A stretch of DNA of 40,000 bases, taken from contig JADFJG010000016.1 in the NCBI GenBank assembly GCA_022566265.1, forward strand, positions 1 through 40,000, read 5' to 3'. The stretch is from Pseudomonadota bacterium. Lineage in GTDB: Bacteria; Pseudomonadota; Alphaproteobacteria; SMXQ01. A model generated the notes under the pieces. It was given only the letters and a program-made list of their open reading frames with translations, had not been told where the DNA came from and did not search any database. Positions 26,788 to 34,856 of this stretch are shown piece by piece; position 1 is the first letter of the stretch, and each line of letters starts with the position of its first letter. Both the position numbers and the translations under genes were made by a program.

Positions 26788-26834
26788 CGCCTGCCTGCGC
26801 GAAGCCGTCGCTCCCGCCTCCCGAAGTCATACGG
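26788..26834 (-). repeat. 47-bp dispersed inverted repeat, copy 2
   Basis: This is the reverse-complement copy of 25102-25148, with two differences. It lies in the leader of the aldo/keto reductase gene. The two copies bracket the flavin reductase gene and the DUF5678-like/protease pair. Confidence 0.85.
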
Positions 26835-26892
26835 AGGGAAGGTCGCTACGGCGAAGGCAGGCCGGGATCGATTGAACGAGGGGAGGGATGGA

Positions 26893-27873
26893 ATGAAGAA
26901 ACGCCGGCTGGGAAGCTCGCTGGAGGCATCCGCCATTGGGCTGGGGTGCATGCCCATGACCCCGATCTATGGCCAACCCGACGAGAACGAGGCCATCGCC
27001 ACCATCCATCGCGCCATCGATCTCGGGGTCGACTACATCGACACCTCCGATGCCTATGGCAACGGCAAGAACGAGGAACTCGTCGGCCGGGCCCTCAAGG
27101 GGCGCCGCGACAAGGTCATCCTGGTCACCAAATTCGGCAACATCCGTCATCCCGACGGCCGGCGCGAGGTCAACGGACGGCCCGAATATGTAGCCCTTGC
27201 CTGTGACGCCAGCCTCAAGCGGCTGGGTGTCGACGTCATCGACCACTTCTACGTCCACCGCATCGACCCCAACACGCCGATCGAGGATACGGTGGGGGCG
27301 ATGGGGCGGCTGGTGGAGGCCGGGAAGGTCCGCCATCTCGGCCTCTGCGAAGCGGCGCCGGCGACACTCAGGCGCGCCCATGGGACCCACCCGATCGCCG
27401 CCCTGCAGACCGAGTATTCGCTGTGGACCCGGTTCGCCGAGGACGAACTGCTGCCGACCTGCCGGGAGCTCGGCATCGGCTATGTCGCCTATTGCCCGTT
27501 GGGGCGGGGCTTTCTCACCGCCACGATCAAGAGCCTCGATGTGCTTGGCGAGAACGACAGGCGCCGGGACATGCCGAGGTTCCAGGACGACAATATCGGA
27601 CACAACGTCAAGCTGCTCGAGGTGTTGGAGGAGATGGCCGGGGCCAAGGGCTATACGCCGGCGCAGCTCGCCCTCGCCTGGGTGCTGGCCCAGCACGATT
27701 TCATCGTCCCCATCCCCGGCACCATGCAACGCGGCCATCTGGAAGAGAACGCCAAGGCCGCCGACATCACGCTCGAGGAATCGGAGGTCGCCCGGCTCGG
27801 CGAGGCCATCCCGCCCGGCGCCGCCAGGGGCGAACGCTACCCGCCCGGTCAGCTCAAGGCCCTCGGTCTCTGA
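26893..27873 (+). CDS. aldo/keto reductase
   Basis: A NADPH-dependent TIM-barrel oxidoreductase of 326 residues. The catalytic tetrad is in place: D50 and Y55 (DTSDAYG), K80 (LVTKFG) and H122 (FYVHRID). [14 protein letters not shown] near the C-terminus is the usual NADP-binding stretch. It resembles bacterial reductases annotated as pyridoxal or general aldehyde reductases; the substrate is not predictable. I chose ATG 26893 because GGGAGGG lies just before it; a TTG seven codons upstream is weaker. The thioredoxin-like gene follows after 35 bases and is likely co-transcribed. Confidence 0.93.
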   Translation: MKKRRLGSSLEASAIGLGCMPMTPIYGQPDENEAIATIHRAIDLGVDYIDTSDAYGNGKNEELVGRALKGRRDKVILVTKFGNIRHPDGRREVNGRPEYVALACDASLKRLGVDVIDHFYVHRIDPNTPIEDTVGAMGRLVEAGKVRHLGLCEAAPATLRRAHGTHPIAALQTEYSLWTRFAEDELLPTCRELGIGYVAYCPLGRGFLTATIKSLDVLGENDRRRDMPRFQDDNIGHNVKLLEVLEEMAGAKGYTPAQLALAWVLAQHDFIVPIPGTMQRGHLEENAKAADITLEESEVARLGEAIPPGAARGERYPPGQLKALGL

Positions 27874-27908
27874 GGGGGCCGGGCGCTAGGACATAAGGAG
27901 ACGCGACA

Positions 27909-28466
27909 ATGGCCGCGGTAAGTCCGCCGATCTGTGAGTTCGGCTTAAAGGCCGTCGATTTCGATCTCGAGGGCGTCGACGGACGCCGTTACACCCTCGC
28001 CGATGTCCGGGGAGAGAACGGCACGCTGGTCATCTTCATGTGCAATCACTGCCCCTACGTCTTGGCGGTGATCGATCGTATCGTCGCCGACGCCAAGGCG
28101 CTCGAGGCCGAGGGCATCGGCACCGTCGCCATCATGCCGAACGATACCGAGGCCTATCCGGCGGACAGCTTCGACAACATGAAGCGCTTCGCCGAGGTCC
28201 ACGCCATCCCCTTCCCCTACGTCATCGACGGGTCCCAGGAAGTGGCGCGGGCCTATGACGCCATCTGCACCCCCGATTTCTTCGGCTTCGACGCCGATCT
28301 CGGGCTGCAGTATCGCGGCCGGCTCGATGAATCCAGGCAAGCCCCGGTCGCCGGCGCCAAGCGTGAGCTGCTCGAGGCGATGATCGGCATCGCCAGGACC
28401 GGCAAGGGGCCGGACGGGCAGATCGCCTCCATGGGCTGCTCGATCAAGTGGCGGGCCGCGGCCTGA
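27909..28466 (+). CDS. thioredoxin-like (AhpC/TSA-type redoxin) protein
   Basis: A cytoplasmic 185-residue thioredoxin-fold protein. The redox motif is CNHC at C45-C48 in FMCNHCPYV, and the later part contains the cis-Pro region ICTPDFF. It begins MAAVSPPICEFGLKAVDF after a clear AAGGAGA ribosome site. This subgroup of redoxin proteins usually reduces unknown partners and has no export signal. Its place directly after the aldo/keto reductase suggests a shared transcript. Confidence 0.9.
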   Translation: MAAVSPPICEFGLKAVDFDLEGVDGRRYTLADVRGENGTLVIFMCNHCPYVLAVIDRIVADAKALEAEGIGTVAIMPNDTEAYPADSFDNMKRFAEVHAIPFPYVIDGSQEVARAYDAICTPDFFGFDADLGLQYRGRLDESRQAPVAGAKRELLEAMIGIARTGKGPDGQIASMGCSIKWRAAA

Positions 28467-28582
28467 CCGCGCTTGGCGGGCGCCAGGCGAAACGCAATCG
28501 GCGAATTTAGCGATTGTGGAGGCGCCGCCATCGGCTATCATCCGGCCGGGCCGGCCGTTACCCGAAGTCATTGGAAGGATAA

Positions 28583-29581
28583 ATGATCGTGTCCGAATTA
28601 GCCGTATTCGCCATCGTCTTCCTCGTCCTCGCGCTTGTCGTCCTCTTCCTCGGCGTCAAGTTGGTCCCCCAGGGGATGGAATACACCGTCGAGCGGTTCG
28701 GCAGGTACACCCGCACGCTGAGCCCCGGCTTGAACCTGATCGTTCCCGCCGTCGACCGCATCGGCCGCAAGTTGAACATGATGGAACAGGTCCTCGACGT
28801 GCCCTCCCAAGATGTGATCACCAAGGACAACGCCATGGTCACCGTCGATGGCGTGATTTTCTACCAGATCCTGGATGCCGCCAAGGCGGCCTACGAAGTC
28901 AGCCGGTTGGTGGTCTCCATCCTCAATCTGACCATGACCAACCTGCGTACGGTGATGGGATCGATGGACCTCGACGAATTGCTGTCCCAGCGCGACAAGA
29001 TCAACGCCAGGCTGCTCGAGGTGGTCGACGAGGCGATGACCCCGTGGGGCGTCAAGGCCACGCGCATCGAGGTCAAGGACATCTCGCCGCCGCGTGACCT
29101 GGTCGACGCCATGGCGCGTCAGATGAAGGCGGAGCGCGAGAAACGCGCCGTCATCCTCGAGGCCGAGGGAACGCGCCAAGCGGAAATCCTGAAGGCCGAA
29201 GGCCAAAAGCGGGCCGCCATCCTCGACGCCGAGGGCCGCAAGGAGGCAGCCTTCCGCGACGCCGAGGCGCGGGAGCGCCTGGCCGAGGCCGAGGCCAAGG
29301 CCACCACCGTGGTCTCCGATGCCGTGGCCGGGGGCTCCATCCAGGCCCTCAACTACTTCGTTGCCCAGAAATACGTGGACTCGCTTCAGGCCATCGCCTC
29401 GGCCCCCAACCACAAGATCGTCTTCATGCCGCTGGAGGCCGCCGGCGTCATCGGCGCGATCGGCGGAATCGCCGATATCGTCAGGGAGACGTTCGGCGAT
29501 GGTGGCGGCGATTCCGGCGGCCGGGGCCCGCGCCCGGGCGGCGGCCGGCCGGGAGATGAAGACAGCGCGTCCGGACCGTAG
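28583..29581 (+). CDS. qmcA: SPFH/Band 7 membrane-bound stomatin-like protein
   Basis: A 332-residue QmcA/stomatin-type protein. An N-terminal membrane anchor (about residues 5-25) leads to the SPFH domain (PQGMEYTVERFGRYTRTLSPG and on through VPSQDVITKDNAMVTVDGV). A long Ala/Glu/Arg/Lys coiled coil follows (about 185-245), then a Gly/Pro-rich tail. Such proteins oligomerise into membrane microdomain scaffolds and regulate membrane proteases such as FtsH. GGAAGGATAA lies before the ATG. The NfeD gene follows at 50 bases, the standard partner arrangement. Confidence 0.95.
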   Translation: MIVSELAVFAIVFLVLALVVLFLGVKLVPQGMEYTVERFGRYTRTLSPGLNLIVPAVDRIGRKLNMMEQVLDVPSQDVITKDNAMVTVDGVIFYQILDAAKAAYEVSRLVVSILNLTMTNLRTVMGSMDLDELLSQRDKINARLLEVVDEAMTPWGVKATRIEVKDISPPRDLVDAMARQMKAEREKRAVILEAEGTRQAEILKAEGQKRAAILDAEGRKEAAFRDAEARERLAEAEAKATTVVSDAVAGGSIQALNYFVAQKYVDSLQAIASAPNHKIVFMPLEAAGVIGAIGGIADIVRETFGDGGGDSGGRGPRPGGGRPGDEDSASGP

Positions 29582-29632
29582 GGCAGCCCGGACTAGGACC
29601 GGCGCCTTAGCCTCGATCGAAGGATTGGGACG

Positions 29633-30079
29633 ATGACGGCCCTCGACGGCATCACCTTTTGGCACTGGTTCATCCTCGGCGGCGTTCTCGTGGTGCTGGA
29701 GATGGTGCTGCCGGTGTTCGTCTTCCTGTTCATCGGTGCCGCCGCCGTTATTACCGGGATCATGGTCTTCTTCTTCCCGGCCATCGGCTGGGAACAGCAG
29801 GTCCTGGTTTTCGCCGTGCTTGCGGTCGCCGCCGCGATTGCCGGGCGAATGTGGGTCCGATCCCGGCCGACCGCGACGGACCAGCCGGCGCTTAACCGCC
29901 GGGGCCGGCAATATGTCGGGCGTGTCTTCACCCTGGAGGAACCGATCGTCAACGGCGTCGGCAAACTCAGCGTCGATGACACCGTCTGGAAGGTCGGTGG
30001 CGAGGACCTCGCCAGTGGAATCCGCGTCAAGGTGACCGGCGTCGACGGGGTGATCCTGTTGGTGGAGAGGGACGGCTAG
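29633..30079 (+). CDS. NfeD-family membrane protein, short form
   Basis: A 148-residue NfeD protein with two closely spaced hydrophobic stretches (about residues 10-60) and a C-terminal OB-fold domain (about 85-145; RGRQYVGRVFTLEEPIVNG, and WKVGGEDLASGIRVKV). Short NfeD proteins lack the N-terminal ClpP-type protease and act with SPFH proteins in membrane quality control. The position directly after qmcA supports the assignment. Confidence 0.93.
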   Translation: MTALDGITFWHWFILGGVLVVLEMVLPVFVFLFIGAAAVITGIMVFFFPAIGWEQQVLVFAVLAVAAAIAGRMWVRSRPTATDQPALNRRGRQYVGRVFTLEEPIVNGVGKLSVDDTVWKVGGEDLASGIRVKVTGVDGVILLVERDG

Positions 30080-30090
30080 TATTTAGTGTC

Positions 30091-30567
30091 GTGATGCGCT
30101 CTCTCTTATTTTCCGCCCTGTTCCTGATGGTCGCCGGTGCCGCCATGGCCGGAGTGTTCAAGGGCCAAGCGCGCGTCATCGACGGCGATGAATTCGAGTT
30201 GGACGGCAAGCGGGTGCGGCTCTATGGCATCGACGCGCCGGAACTGGGCCAGACCTGCTGGTATCAGAACAAGGAATTCCCTTGCGGGCAATCCGCCAGA
30301 CGCAACCTGTGGCTCAACGTCAAGGACCAGCGCCTGACCTGCCGTGAGAAATCGGTAGTGGATGGCGTCGTCGTCGCCCTCTGTTTCGACGCCAAGGGCC
30401 GGGACGTCGCCGGTGGCCTGGTGCGCAACGGTTGGGCGCTGGCGGTGCCGAAACAGGTCGAGGTCTATATCGAGGCCGAGGCCGAGGCCAAACGCCAGAA
30501 ACTGGGTCTGTGGAACTTCAAATTCACCAAGCCGTGGGACTGGCGCGCCATGATGCGCGAAAACTAA
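30091..30567 (+). CDS. secreted thermonuclease-family (SNase-like) nuclease
   Basis: A 158-residue staphylococcal-nuclease-fold protein with an N-terminal signal peptide (MRSLLFSALFLMVAGAAMAG). The SNase core is seen in ARVIDGDEFELDGKRVRLYG, DAPELGQTCW, CREKSVVDGVVVALC and LVRNGWALAV. The usual VxDGDT motif reads VIDGDEF. It contains two pairs of cysteines that could form disulphides in the periplasm. GTG 30091 and ATG 30094 are both possible starts. It would degrade DNA or RNA outside the cytoplasm. It follows nfeD by 11 bases and may share its transcript. Confidence 0.9.
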   Translation: MMRSLLFSALFLMVAGAAMAGVFKGQARVIDGDEFELDGKRVRLYGIDAPELGQTCWYQNKEFPCGQSARRNLWLNVKDQRLTCREKSVVDGVVVALCFDAKGRDVAGGLVRNGWALAVPKQVEVYIEAEAEAKRQKLGLWNFKFTKPWDWRAMMREN

Positions 30568-30612
30568 CCTGGCGAAAACCGCCACATATTCCAACAATCT
30601 GGGAGGAGACGG

Positions 30613-31311
30613 ATGACCGAAGAAATCAGGGTGCTCAGCGCCGGCGCCGTCAAGCGGGGTGTCGGCGCCCTCGCCGAGGCGTTTGGGCGCGACACCGGCG
30701 CCACCGTAACCGTCACCTTCGCCACCGCCCCGGTGCTTAAACGCAAGGTCGAGGACGGCACGGCCGAGGCCGACGTCTTCATCGCCCCGGTGCCGGCGAT
30801 GAAGGGGTTCGAGGAGAAGGGCCTGGTGGTGGCCGGGACCGGCGCCGTCATCGGCGGCGTCAAGGCCGCCGTCGTCGTCCGCGATGGCGCGCATGCGCCC
30901 GACATTTCGACGGCGGAGACGTTCAAAATTGCCATCCTCGACGCCGATTCACTGGTCTACAACCGGGCCTCGAGCGGCCTTTACATCGAAGAGCTCATGG
31001 CGCGCCTCGGCGTTGCCGAGGAGGTCGCGGCCAAGACGACGCGCCTCGCCACCGGCGGAGAAGTGATGAAGCATTTGGCGGCGAGCGAGGCGCCGAACGA
31101 GATCGGCTTCGGCCAGATCCCCGAGATCAGCGTTTATGAGGATCAGGGCGTCACGCTGGTCGGCCCGCTGCCCGAAGAGATCGGCAAGACGACCACCTAT
31201 GCGGCGGGGCTCTCGGCAACCGCTCGCGCACCGGAGCCGGCGCAAGCCTTCATCGACACCATGGCGACCCCGGCGGCGAAAGAAACCTTCCGCGCCACCG
31301 GGGTCGAGTAG
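30613..31311 (+). CDS. ModA-like substrate-binding domain protein without signal peptide
   Basis: A 232-residue type II periplasmic-binding-protein fold, nearest to molybdate/tungstate-binding ModA. It shows LSAGAVKRGVGALAEAFGR at the start, FATAPVLKRKVEDGTAEADV, then DADSLVYNRASSGLYIEELM and IGFGQIPEIS. Transport-type ModA proteins have a leader, but this one begins MTEEIRVLSAG with no hydrophobic segment, and GGGAGGAG precedes that ATG. It should therefore be cytoplasmic, acting as a sensor or carrier rather than in uptake. No ModBC genes are near. A molybdenum hydroxylase operon lies 9 kb upstream, but that is not evidence of a link. Confidence 0.82.
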   Translation: MTEEIRVLSAGAVKRGVGALAEAFGRDTGATVTVTFATAPVLKRKVEDGTAEADVFIAPVPAMKGFEEKGLVVAGTGAVIGGVKAAVVVRDGAHAPDISTAETFKIAILDADSLVYNRASSGLYIEELMARLGVAEEVAAKTTRLATGGEVMKHLAASEAPNEIGFGQIPEISVYEDQGVTLVGPLPEEIGKTTTYAAGLSATARAPEPAQAFIDTMATPAAKETFRATGVE

Positions 31312-31325
31312 CGCTGGGGGTAGGG

Positions 31326-31733
31326 CTATTGGCCGATGGTCGACCCGAGGGCGGTCTGGATATGTTCCAGAAGTTCCGGCGCCGAGACTGGTTTCATCAC
31401 CACCGCGACCACCCCGACCTGTTTCGTTACTTCGTGCAGGAATTCGTCCGAATCCCCGGTCAGGATGATAATCGGAATGTCGTGCTCCTTGTCACGGCGG
31501 ACCAGGTTGCAGAACTCCAGCCCGTCCATCTTGTCCATATGGAGATCGCAGATGATGATGTCCGGGTCCTCTTCGTTCGGCTGGTTGATAATCTCGAGCG
31601 CTTCCTCGCCGTTTTGTGCTTCCCGGATGTTGTGGATGCCGATCTGGGATAGTAACTGGCGGACGATCGAGCGCATGGTGCTCTGGTCATCGATGACGAG
31701 GGCGCGAATTTCGCCCGCTTGAATTTCAGACAT
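31326..31733 (-). CDS. single-domain CheY-like response regulator, copy A
   Basis: A 135-residue receiver domain with all phosphorylation residues: D15-D16 for Mg2+, D63 as phospho-acceptor (IICDLHMDKMDG), T92 and K114 (VVMKPV). There is no output domain, so it acts through protein contacts or as a phosphate relay. It is a tandem paralogue of the gene at 32013-32420; both start MSE, have equal length and share most core residues. About 80 bases of leader sequence also look alike, so promoter and gene were duplicated together. No kinase gene is adjacent. Confidence 0.93.
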   Translation of the reverse strand: MSEIQAGEIRALVIDDQSTMRSIVRQLLSQIGIHNIREAQNGEEALEIINQPNEEDPDIIICDLHMDKMDGLEFCNLVRRDKEHDIPIIILTGDSDEFLHEVTKQVGVVAVVMKPVSAPELLEHIQTALGSTIGQ

Positions 31734-32012
31734 TCTTGTTCCACACCATTCTTATGCAGTGTTCAGTGAAACGTCGTGCCGGTGGTGGGGTTGCCCACTC
31801 ATATTAGTATGATCGCCGCCGGATGGTAACAGAACGTCTTCGCCAATGTCACCATCCCTTCGTGAAGTCTTTGCGCCGCTGGACGAAATATACCGTCACG
31901 GCCGGCGGAACTGAACCGCGAGGCGGCGCCGGATTGAATTCGCGCGGGCGCCGACGGATGGCGGGCGGCTTGGCGGATATTTTGGTGAAGATCTCGGCGC
32001 CTGTCGCTGGTG

Positions 32013-32420
32013 TCAGGCGTTCCCGGCGAAGCCGATCGCCGCCTGGATCTGTTCCAGGAGATCCGGCGCCGAGACCGGTTTCGTCAACACCTCGACCGCC
32101 CCGACCTGTCGCGCCACATCGTGGAGGAATTCGTCGGCCTCCCCGGTGACGATAATGATCGGCATGACGCGGTCCTTGTCGCGGCGGAACATGTTGCAGA
32201 GCTCCAACCCGTCCAGCTTGTCGAGACGGAGGTCACAAATAATGACGTCGGGCTCCGGGGTCTCCGGTTGGTCGATCATCTCGAGGGCCTCCTCGCCGTT
32301 TCTCGCCTCGATGACGTCCTCGATGCCGATCTGAGCGAGCAACTGGCGCAGGATCGAGCGCATGCCCCGCTGGCCGTCGACCACGAGGACGCGAACATTG
32401 CCTGCTTTGAACTCAGACAT
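32013..32420 (-). CDS. single-domain CheY-like response regulator, copy B, with altered Mg2+ site
   Basis: A 135-residue receiver domain duplicated from copy A. It keeps the phospho-acceptor D63 (IICDLRLDKLDG), T92 and K114, but the acidic pair reads D15-G16 (VVDGQRG) instead of D-D. The second Asp of that pair is normally a direct Mg2+ ligand, so phosphorylation may be weak or altered. Length and ends match copy A exactly. Upstream (32421-32611) lie a CTACAT/ATGTAG palindrome and a TTAA-N7-TTAG element. Confidence 0.92.
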   Translation of the reverse strand: MSEFKAGNVRVLVVDGQRGMRSILRQLLAQIGIEDVIEARNGEEALEMIDQPETPEPDVIICDLRLDKLDGLELCNMFRRDKDRVMPIIIVTGEADEFLHDVARQVGAVEVLTKPVSAPDLLEQIQAAIGFAGNA

Positions 32421-32530
32421 TCCTGCTCCACTCCGTTTCGAAGGCCCACATCATGAAACACCGTGCGTCGCCGGGATGGCCCGTTCATATAGCGTGACGG
32501 TCCCCGGATGACGCCGCAAGGCCTCCGGTG

Positions 32531-32543
32531 CTACATCATGTAG
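32531..32543. promoter_or_regulatory. 13-bp palindrome upstream of response regulator B
   Basis: CTACATCATGTAG is a perfect 6-bp inverted repeat around one base, about 110 bases upstream of the response regulator start. It could be a dimeric regulator's site. Confidence 0.35.
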
Positions 32544-32575
32544 TCGTTGGGTTAATCTTTCGTTGCCTGGATTGG

Positions 32576-32590
32576 TTAAGATAAGGTTAG
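32576..32590. promoter_or_regulatory. CtrA-like TTAA-N7-TTAG element
   Basis: TTAA at 32576-32579 and TTAG at 32587-32590 are separated by exactly seven bases, one base off the alphaproteobacterial CtrA consensus TTAA-N7-TTAA. A poorer match (TTAA-N7-TTGC) lies 25 bases to the left. The element is in the leader region of response regulator B. Confidence 0.3.
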
Positions 32591-32611
32591 CGCCTCGATG
32601 CGGCCCCGGCG

Positions 32612-33529
32612 TCAGTGGCCGTCGAATCCGTAGAGTCGCGCCGGATTATCCACCAAAAGCCGCTTACGCAGATCGGCGTCGGGTACCCAATCGGCCAAAA
32701 GATCGCAGAGATCGCCATCATTCGGCATCGGTTTGGTAACCATGACATGGGGCCAGTCGGTGCCCCAGACGATGCGTCCCGGCGCCGCCTCGATGAGCGC
32801 CCTCGCCATATTCGTGATGTCCCCGTAAGGCAAATCGCCCGCCGAGATGCGGTAAGGGCCGGTCAGCTTGACCCAGCATTTACCGGCGCGGGCGAGGCGC
32901 GCCATGGCCTCGAACCCGGCCTCGCCGATGTCCCGGCCGGGGCGCATATAGCCCATATGGCCGATGACGATGTCGGTCGGGAAATCGGCGAACAGGGTAT
33001 CGAGACCGGGATGATCATCGACGTGGATCAGGAACTCGGCATGCCAGCCCAACGGCTTGACCCGCTCGGCGAGGCGCGTCACCGGGCCGAGCGGGATGGC
33101 GCCCGAGGGATCGGCGACATCGACGAGGTTGAAGCGCAGCCCCCTGACGCCGGCATTATGGAGCCGTTCGATCTCGGCGTCGGTGACCGCTTCATCGACG
33201 ACGGCGACGGCGCGGCACCGGGGGCCGGCCTTCTCGAGGGCTTCGATCAGCACCGTGTTGTCGGTGCCGTAGACGCTGGGCTGGACCAGCACCGCGCGCT
33301 CCACCCCGAGGGTGGAGAGCATATCGAGATAATCCGCCAGCAAGGCGTCGGGTGGCGTGTAGATGCGCTCGGGCGCGTAAGGGTGGGCCGATTCCGGCCC
33401 GCAGATATGGGCGTGAGTGTCGCAAGCGCCCGGCGGCAGGACGATGTTCGGCTTGCGCGGCTCGGCGTCCGGCGCGGCGCAGAGCGGCGCCCCGGCGTCC
33501 GTGGCGTTGGGGATTTCCGGCTCGTCCAT
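32612..33529 (-). CDS. amidohydrolase-family TIM-barrel hydrolase (COG3618 type)
   Basis: A 305-residue metal-dependent hydrolase of the amidohydrolase superfamily. The first metal motif is CDTHAHICGP (H39, H41). Later elements are FLIHVDDHPGL, VIGHMGYMRPG and the C-terminal VWGTDWPHVMV with its catalytic Asp. This group includes lactonases and decarboxylases of aromatic-acid pathways, such as 2-pyrone-4,6-dicarboxylate lactonase. The exact substrate is not predictable. I set the start at ATG 33529 with AAAGGA eight bases upstream; a start 24 codons earlier adds an unrelated Pro/Arg-rich segment. The radical SAM gene is on the same strand 80 bases upstream. Confidence 0.88.
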   Translation of the reverse strand: MDEPEIPNATDAGAPLCAAPDAEPRKPNIVLPPGACDTHAHICGPESAHPYAPERIYTPPDALLADYLDMLSTLGVERAVLVQPSVYGTDNTVLIEALEKAGPRCRAVAVVDEAVTDAEIERLHNAGVRGLRFNLVDVADPSGAIPLGPVTRLAERVKPLGWHAEFLIHVDDHPGLDTLFADFPTDIVIGHMGYMRPGRDIGEAGFEAMARLARAGKCWVKLTGPYRISAGDLPYGDITNMARALIEAAPGRIVWGTDWPHVMVTKPMPNDGDLCDLLADWVPDADLRKRLLVDNPARLYGFDGH

Positions 33530-33611
33530 TCTCGCAATCCTTTCCGCCGCCGAGTGCGGGGGCGGCCTAGGGTGGCCGACCTCGCCGGTCGAAGTCAACA
33601 TCAGGGAATGG

Positions 33612-34706
33612 TTACGCCGTCGCGTAGCGGCTGATCGTCACCGGCCGGCGCTTGGCCCCCCAAACGCCGGGCCCATCCTCGAAGACGCCGGCGAGCGGGG
33701 TATCGCAGCGCCGGCACCTGCCCTCGGGCGTCAGCCGCCAGTCGCTCAACCGGTACCAGTCGCGGCCGATCAGGCGCGCGCCGCAGCCGTGGCAATAGGT
33801 GCTTTGGCCGTCAAAATCGTTGACGTTGCCGGTATAGACGTGGCGCACCCCGTTCTTGATCGCGATGGCGCGCGCGCGGGTGAGGGTGGCCGGTGGCGTC
33901 GGCGGCGTATCGAGCATTTTCCAGTCGGGGTGAAAGGCGGTGAAGTGCATCGGCACCTCGGGGCCGAGCCGTTCGACCACCCATTGGGTCATCGCCTCGA
34001 TCTCGGCGTCGGAATCGTTCTCGCCGGGGATCAGCAGCGTCGTCAGTTCGAACCAGACCCCGGTTTCGTGCTTGAGGTATTCGAGGGTCTCGAGCACCGG
34101 CGCCAGGGAAGCCGAGCAGAGCTTTTTGTAGAAGGCTTCGGTGAAGCCCTTGAGGTCGACATTGGCGGCGTCGATGTGGCGGTAGAACTCCGCCCGGGGC
34201 TCGGGCGTGACGTAGCCCGCCGTCACCGCCACGCATTTGACGCCGGCCTCGGCGCACGCCTGGGCGACGTCGACGGCGTATTCGTGGAAGATCACCGGAT
34301 CGTTGTAGGTGAAGGCGACGGACCGGCAATCGAGCGCACGGGCGGCGCGGGCGACGGCGGCGGGGGACGCGGTCTCGGCCAGGGTGTCGATCTCGCGCGA
34401 CTTGCTGATGTCCCAGTTCTGGCAGAACTTGCAGGCAAGATTGCACCCGGCGGTGCCGAAGGACAGCACCGGCGTGCCCGGCAGGAAGTGATTCAGCGGC
34501 TTCTTCTCGATGGGGTCGACGCAGAAGCCGCTGGAGCGCCCGTAGGTGGTCAGCACGATGCCATCGCCTGCCCGCGCCCGCACGAAGCACAGGCCCTGCT
34601 GACCGTCCCGCAGCCGGCAGTATCGGGGGCAGAGATCGCACTGGATCCGCCCGTCATCGAGTCTGTGCCAAAACCGTCCCGGCACGGTGAAGGCTTGATC
34701 GGACAT
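33612..34706 (-). CDS. amrS: AmmeMemoRadiSam system radical SAM enzyme
   Basis: A 364-residue radical SAM protein of the AmmeMemoRadiSam type. The N-terminal four-cysteine motif C23, C26, C30, C40 (CDLCPRYC, then GLC) precedes the SAM-cluster motif GCNLACKFCQNW with C88, C92 and C95. A C-terminal zinc-ribbon-like part has YCHGCG and CRRCD. The enzyme is predicted to act with Memo and AMMECR1 proteins in an uncharacterised modification. The Memo gene lies divergently 150 bases away, which supports the call. No AMMECR1 gene is in the window. Confidence 0.92.
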   Translation of the reverse strand: MSDQAFTVPGRFWHRLDDGRIQCDLCPRYCRLRDGQQGLCFVRARAGDGIVLTTYGRSSGFCVDPIEKKPLNHFLPGTPVLSFGTAGCNLACKFCQNWDISKSREIDTLAETASPAAVARAARALDCRSVAFTYNDPVIFHEYAVDVAQACAEAGVKCVAVTAGYVTPEPRAEFYRHIDAANVDLKGFTEAFYKKLCSASLAPVLETLEYLKHETGVWFELTTLLIPGENDSDAEIEAMTQWVVERLGPEVPMHFTAFHPDWKMLDTPPTPPATLTRARAIAIKNGVRHVYTGNVNDFDGQSTYCHGCGARLIGRDWYRLSDWRLTPEGRCRRCDTPLAGVFEDGPGVWGAKRRPVTISRYATA

Positions 34707-34856
34707 GTTTCCCCGACATCGTGGCGGCCCGGCCCCGGCCGTTCCCCTTTATGTGGGCAGGCGGTACTGTTCGTTTAAGTGCCGGGGCCGCTTCAAAGGC
34801 GCGATGTTTGAAGCTACACTTCCAGCCTCGATCGCCGGCCGAGGGAGGAGTGTTCG

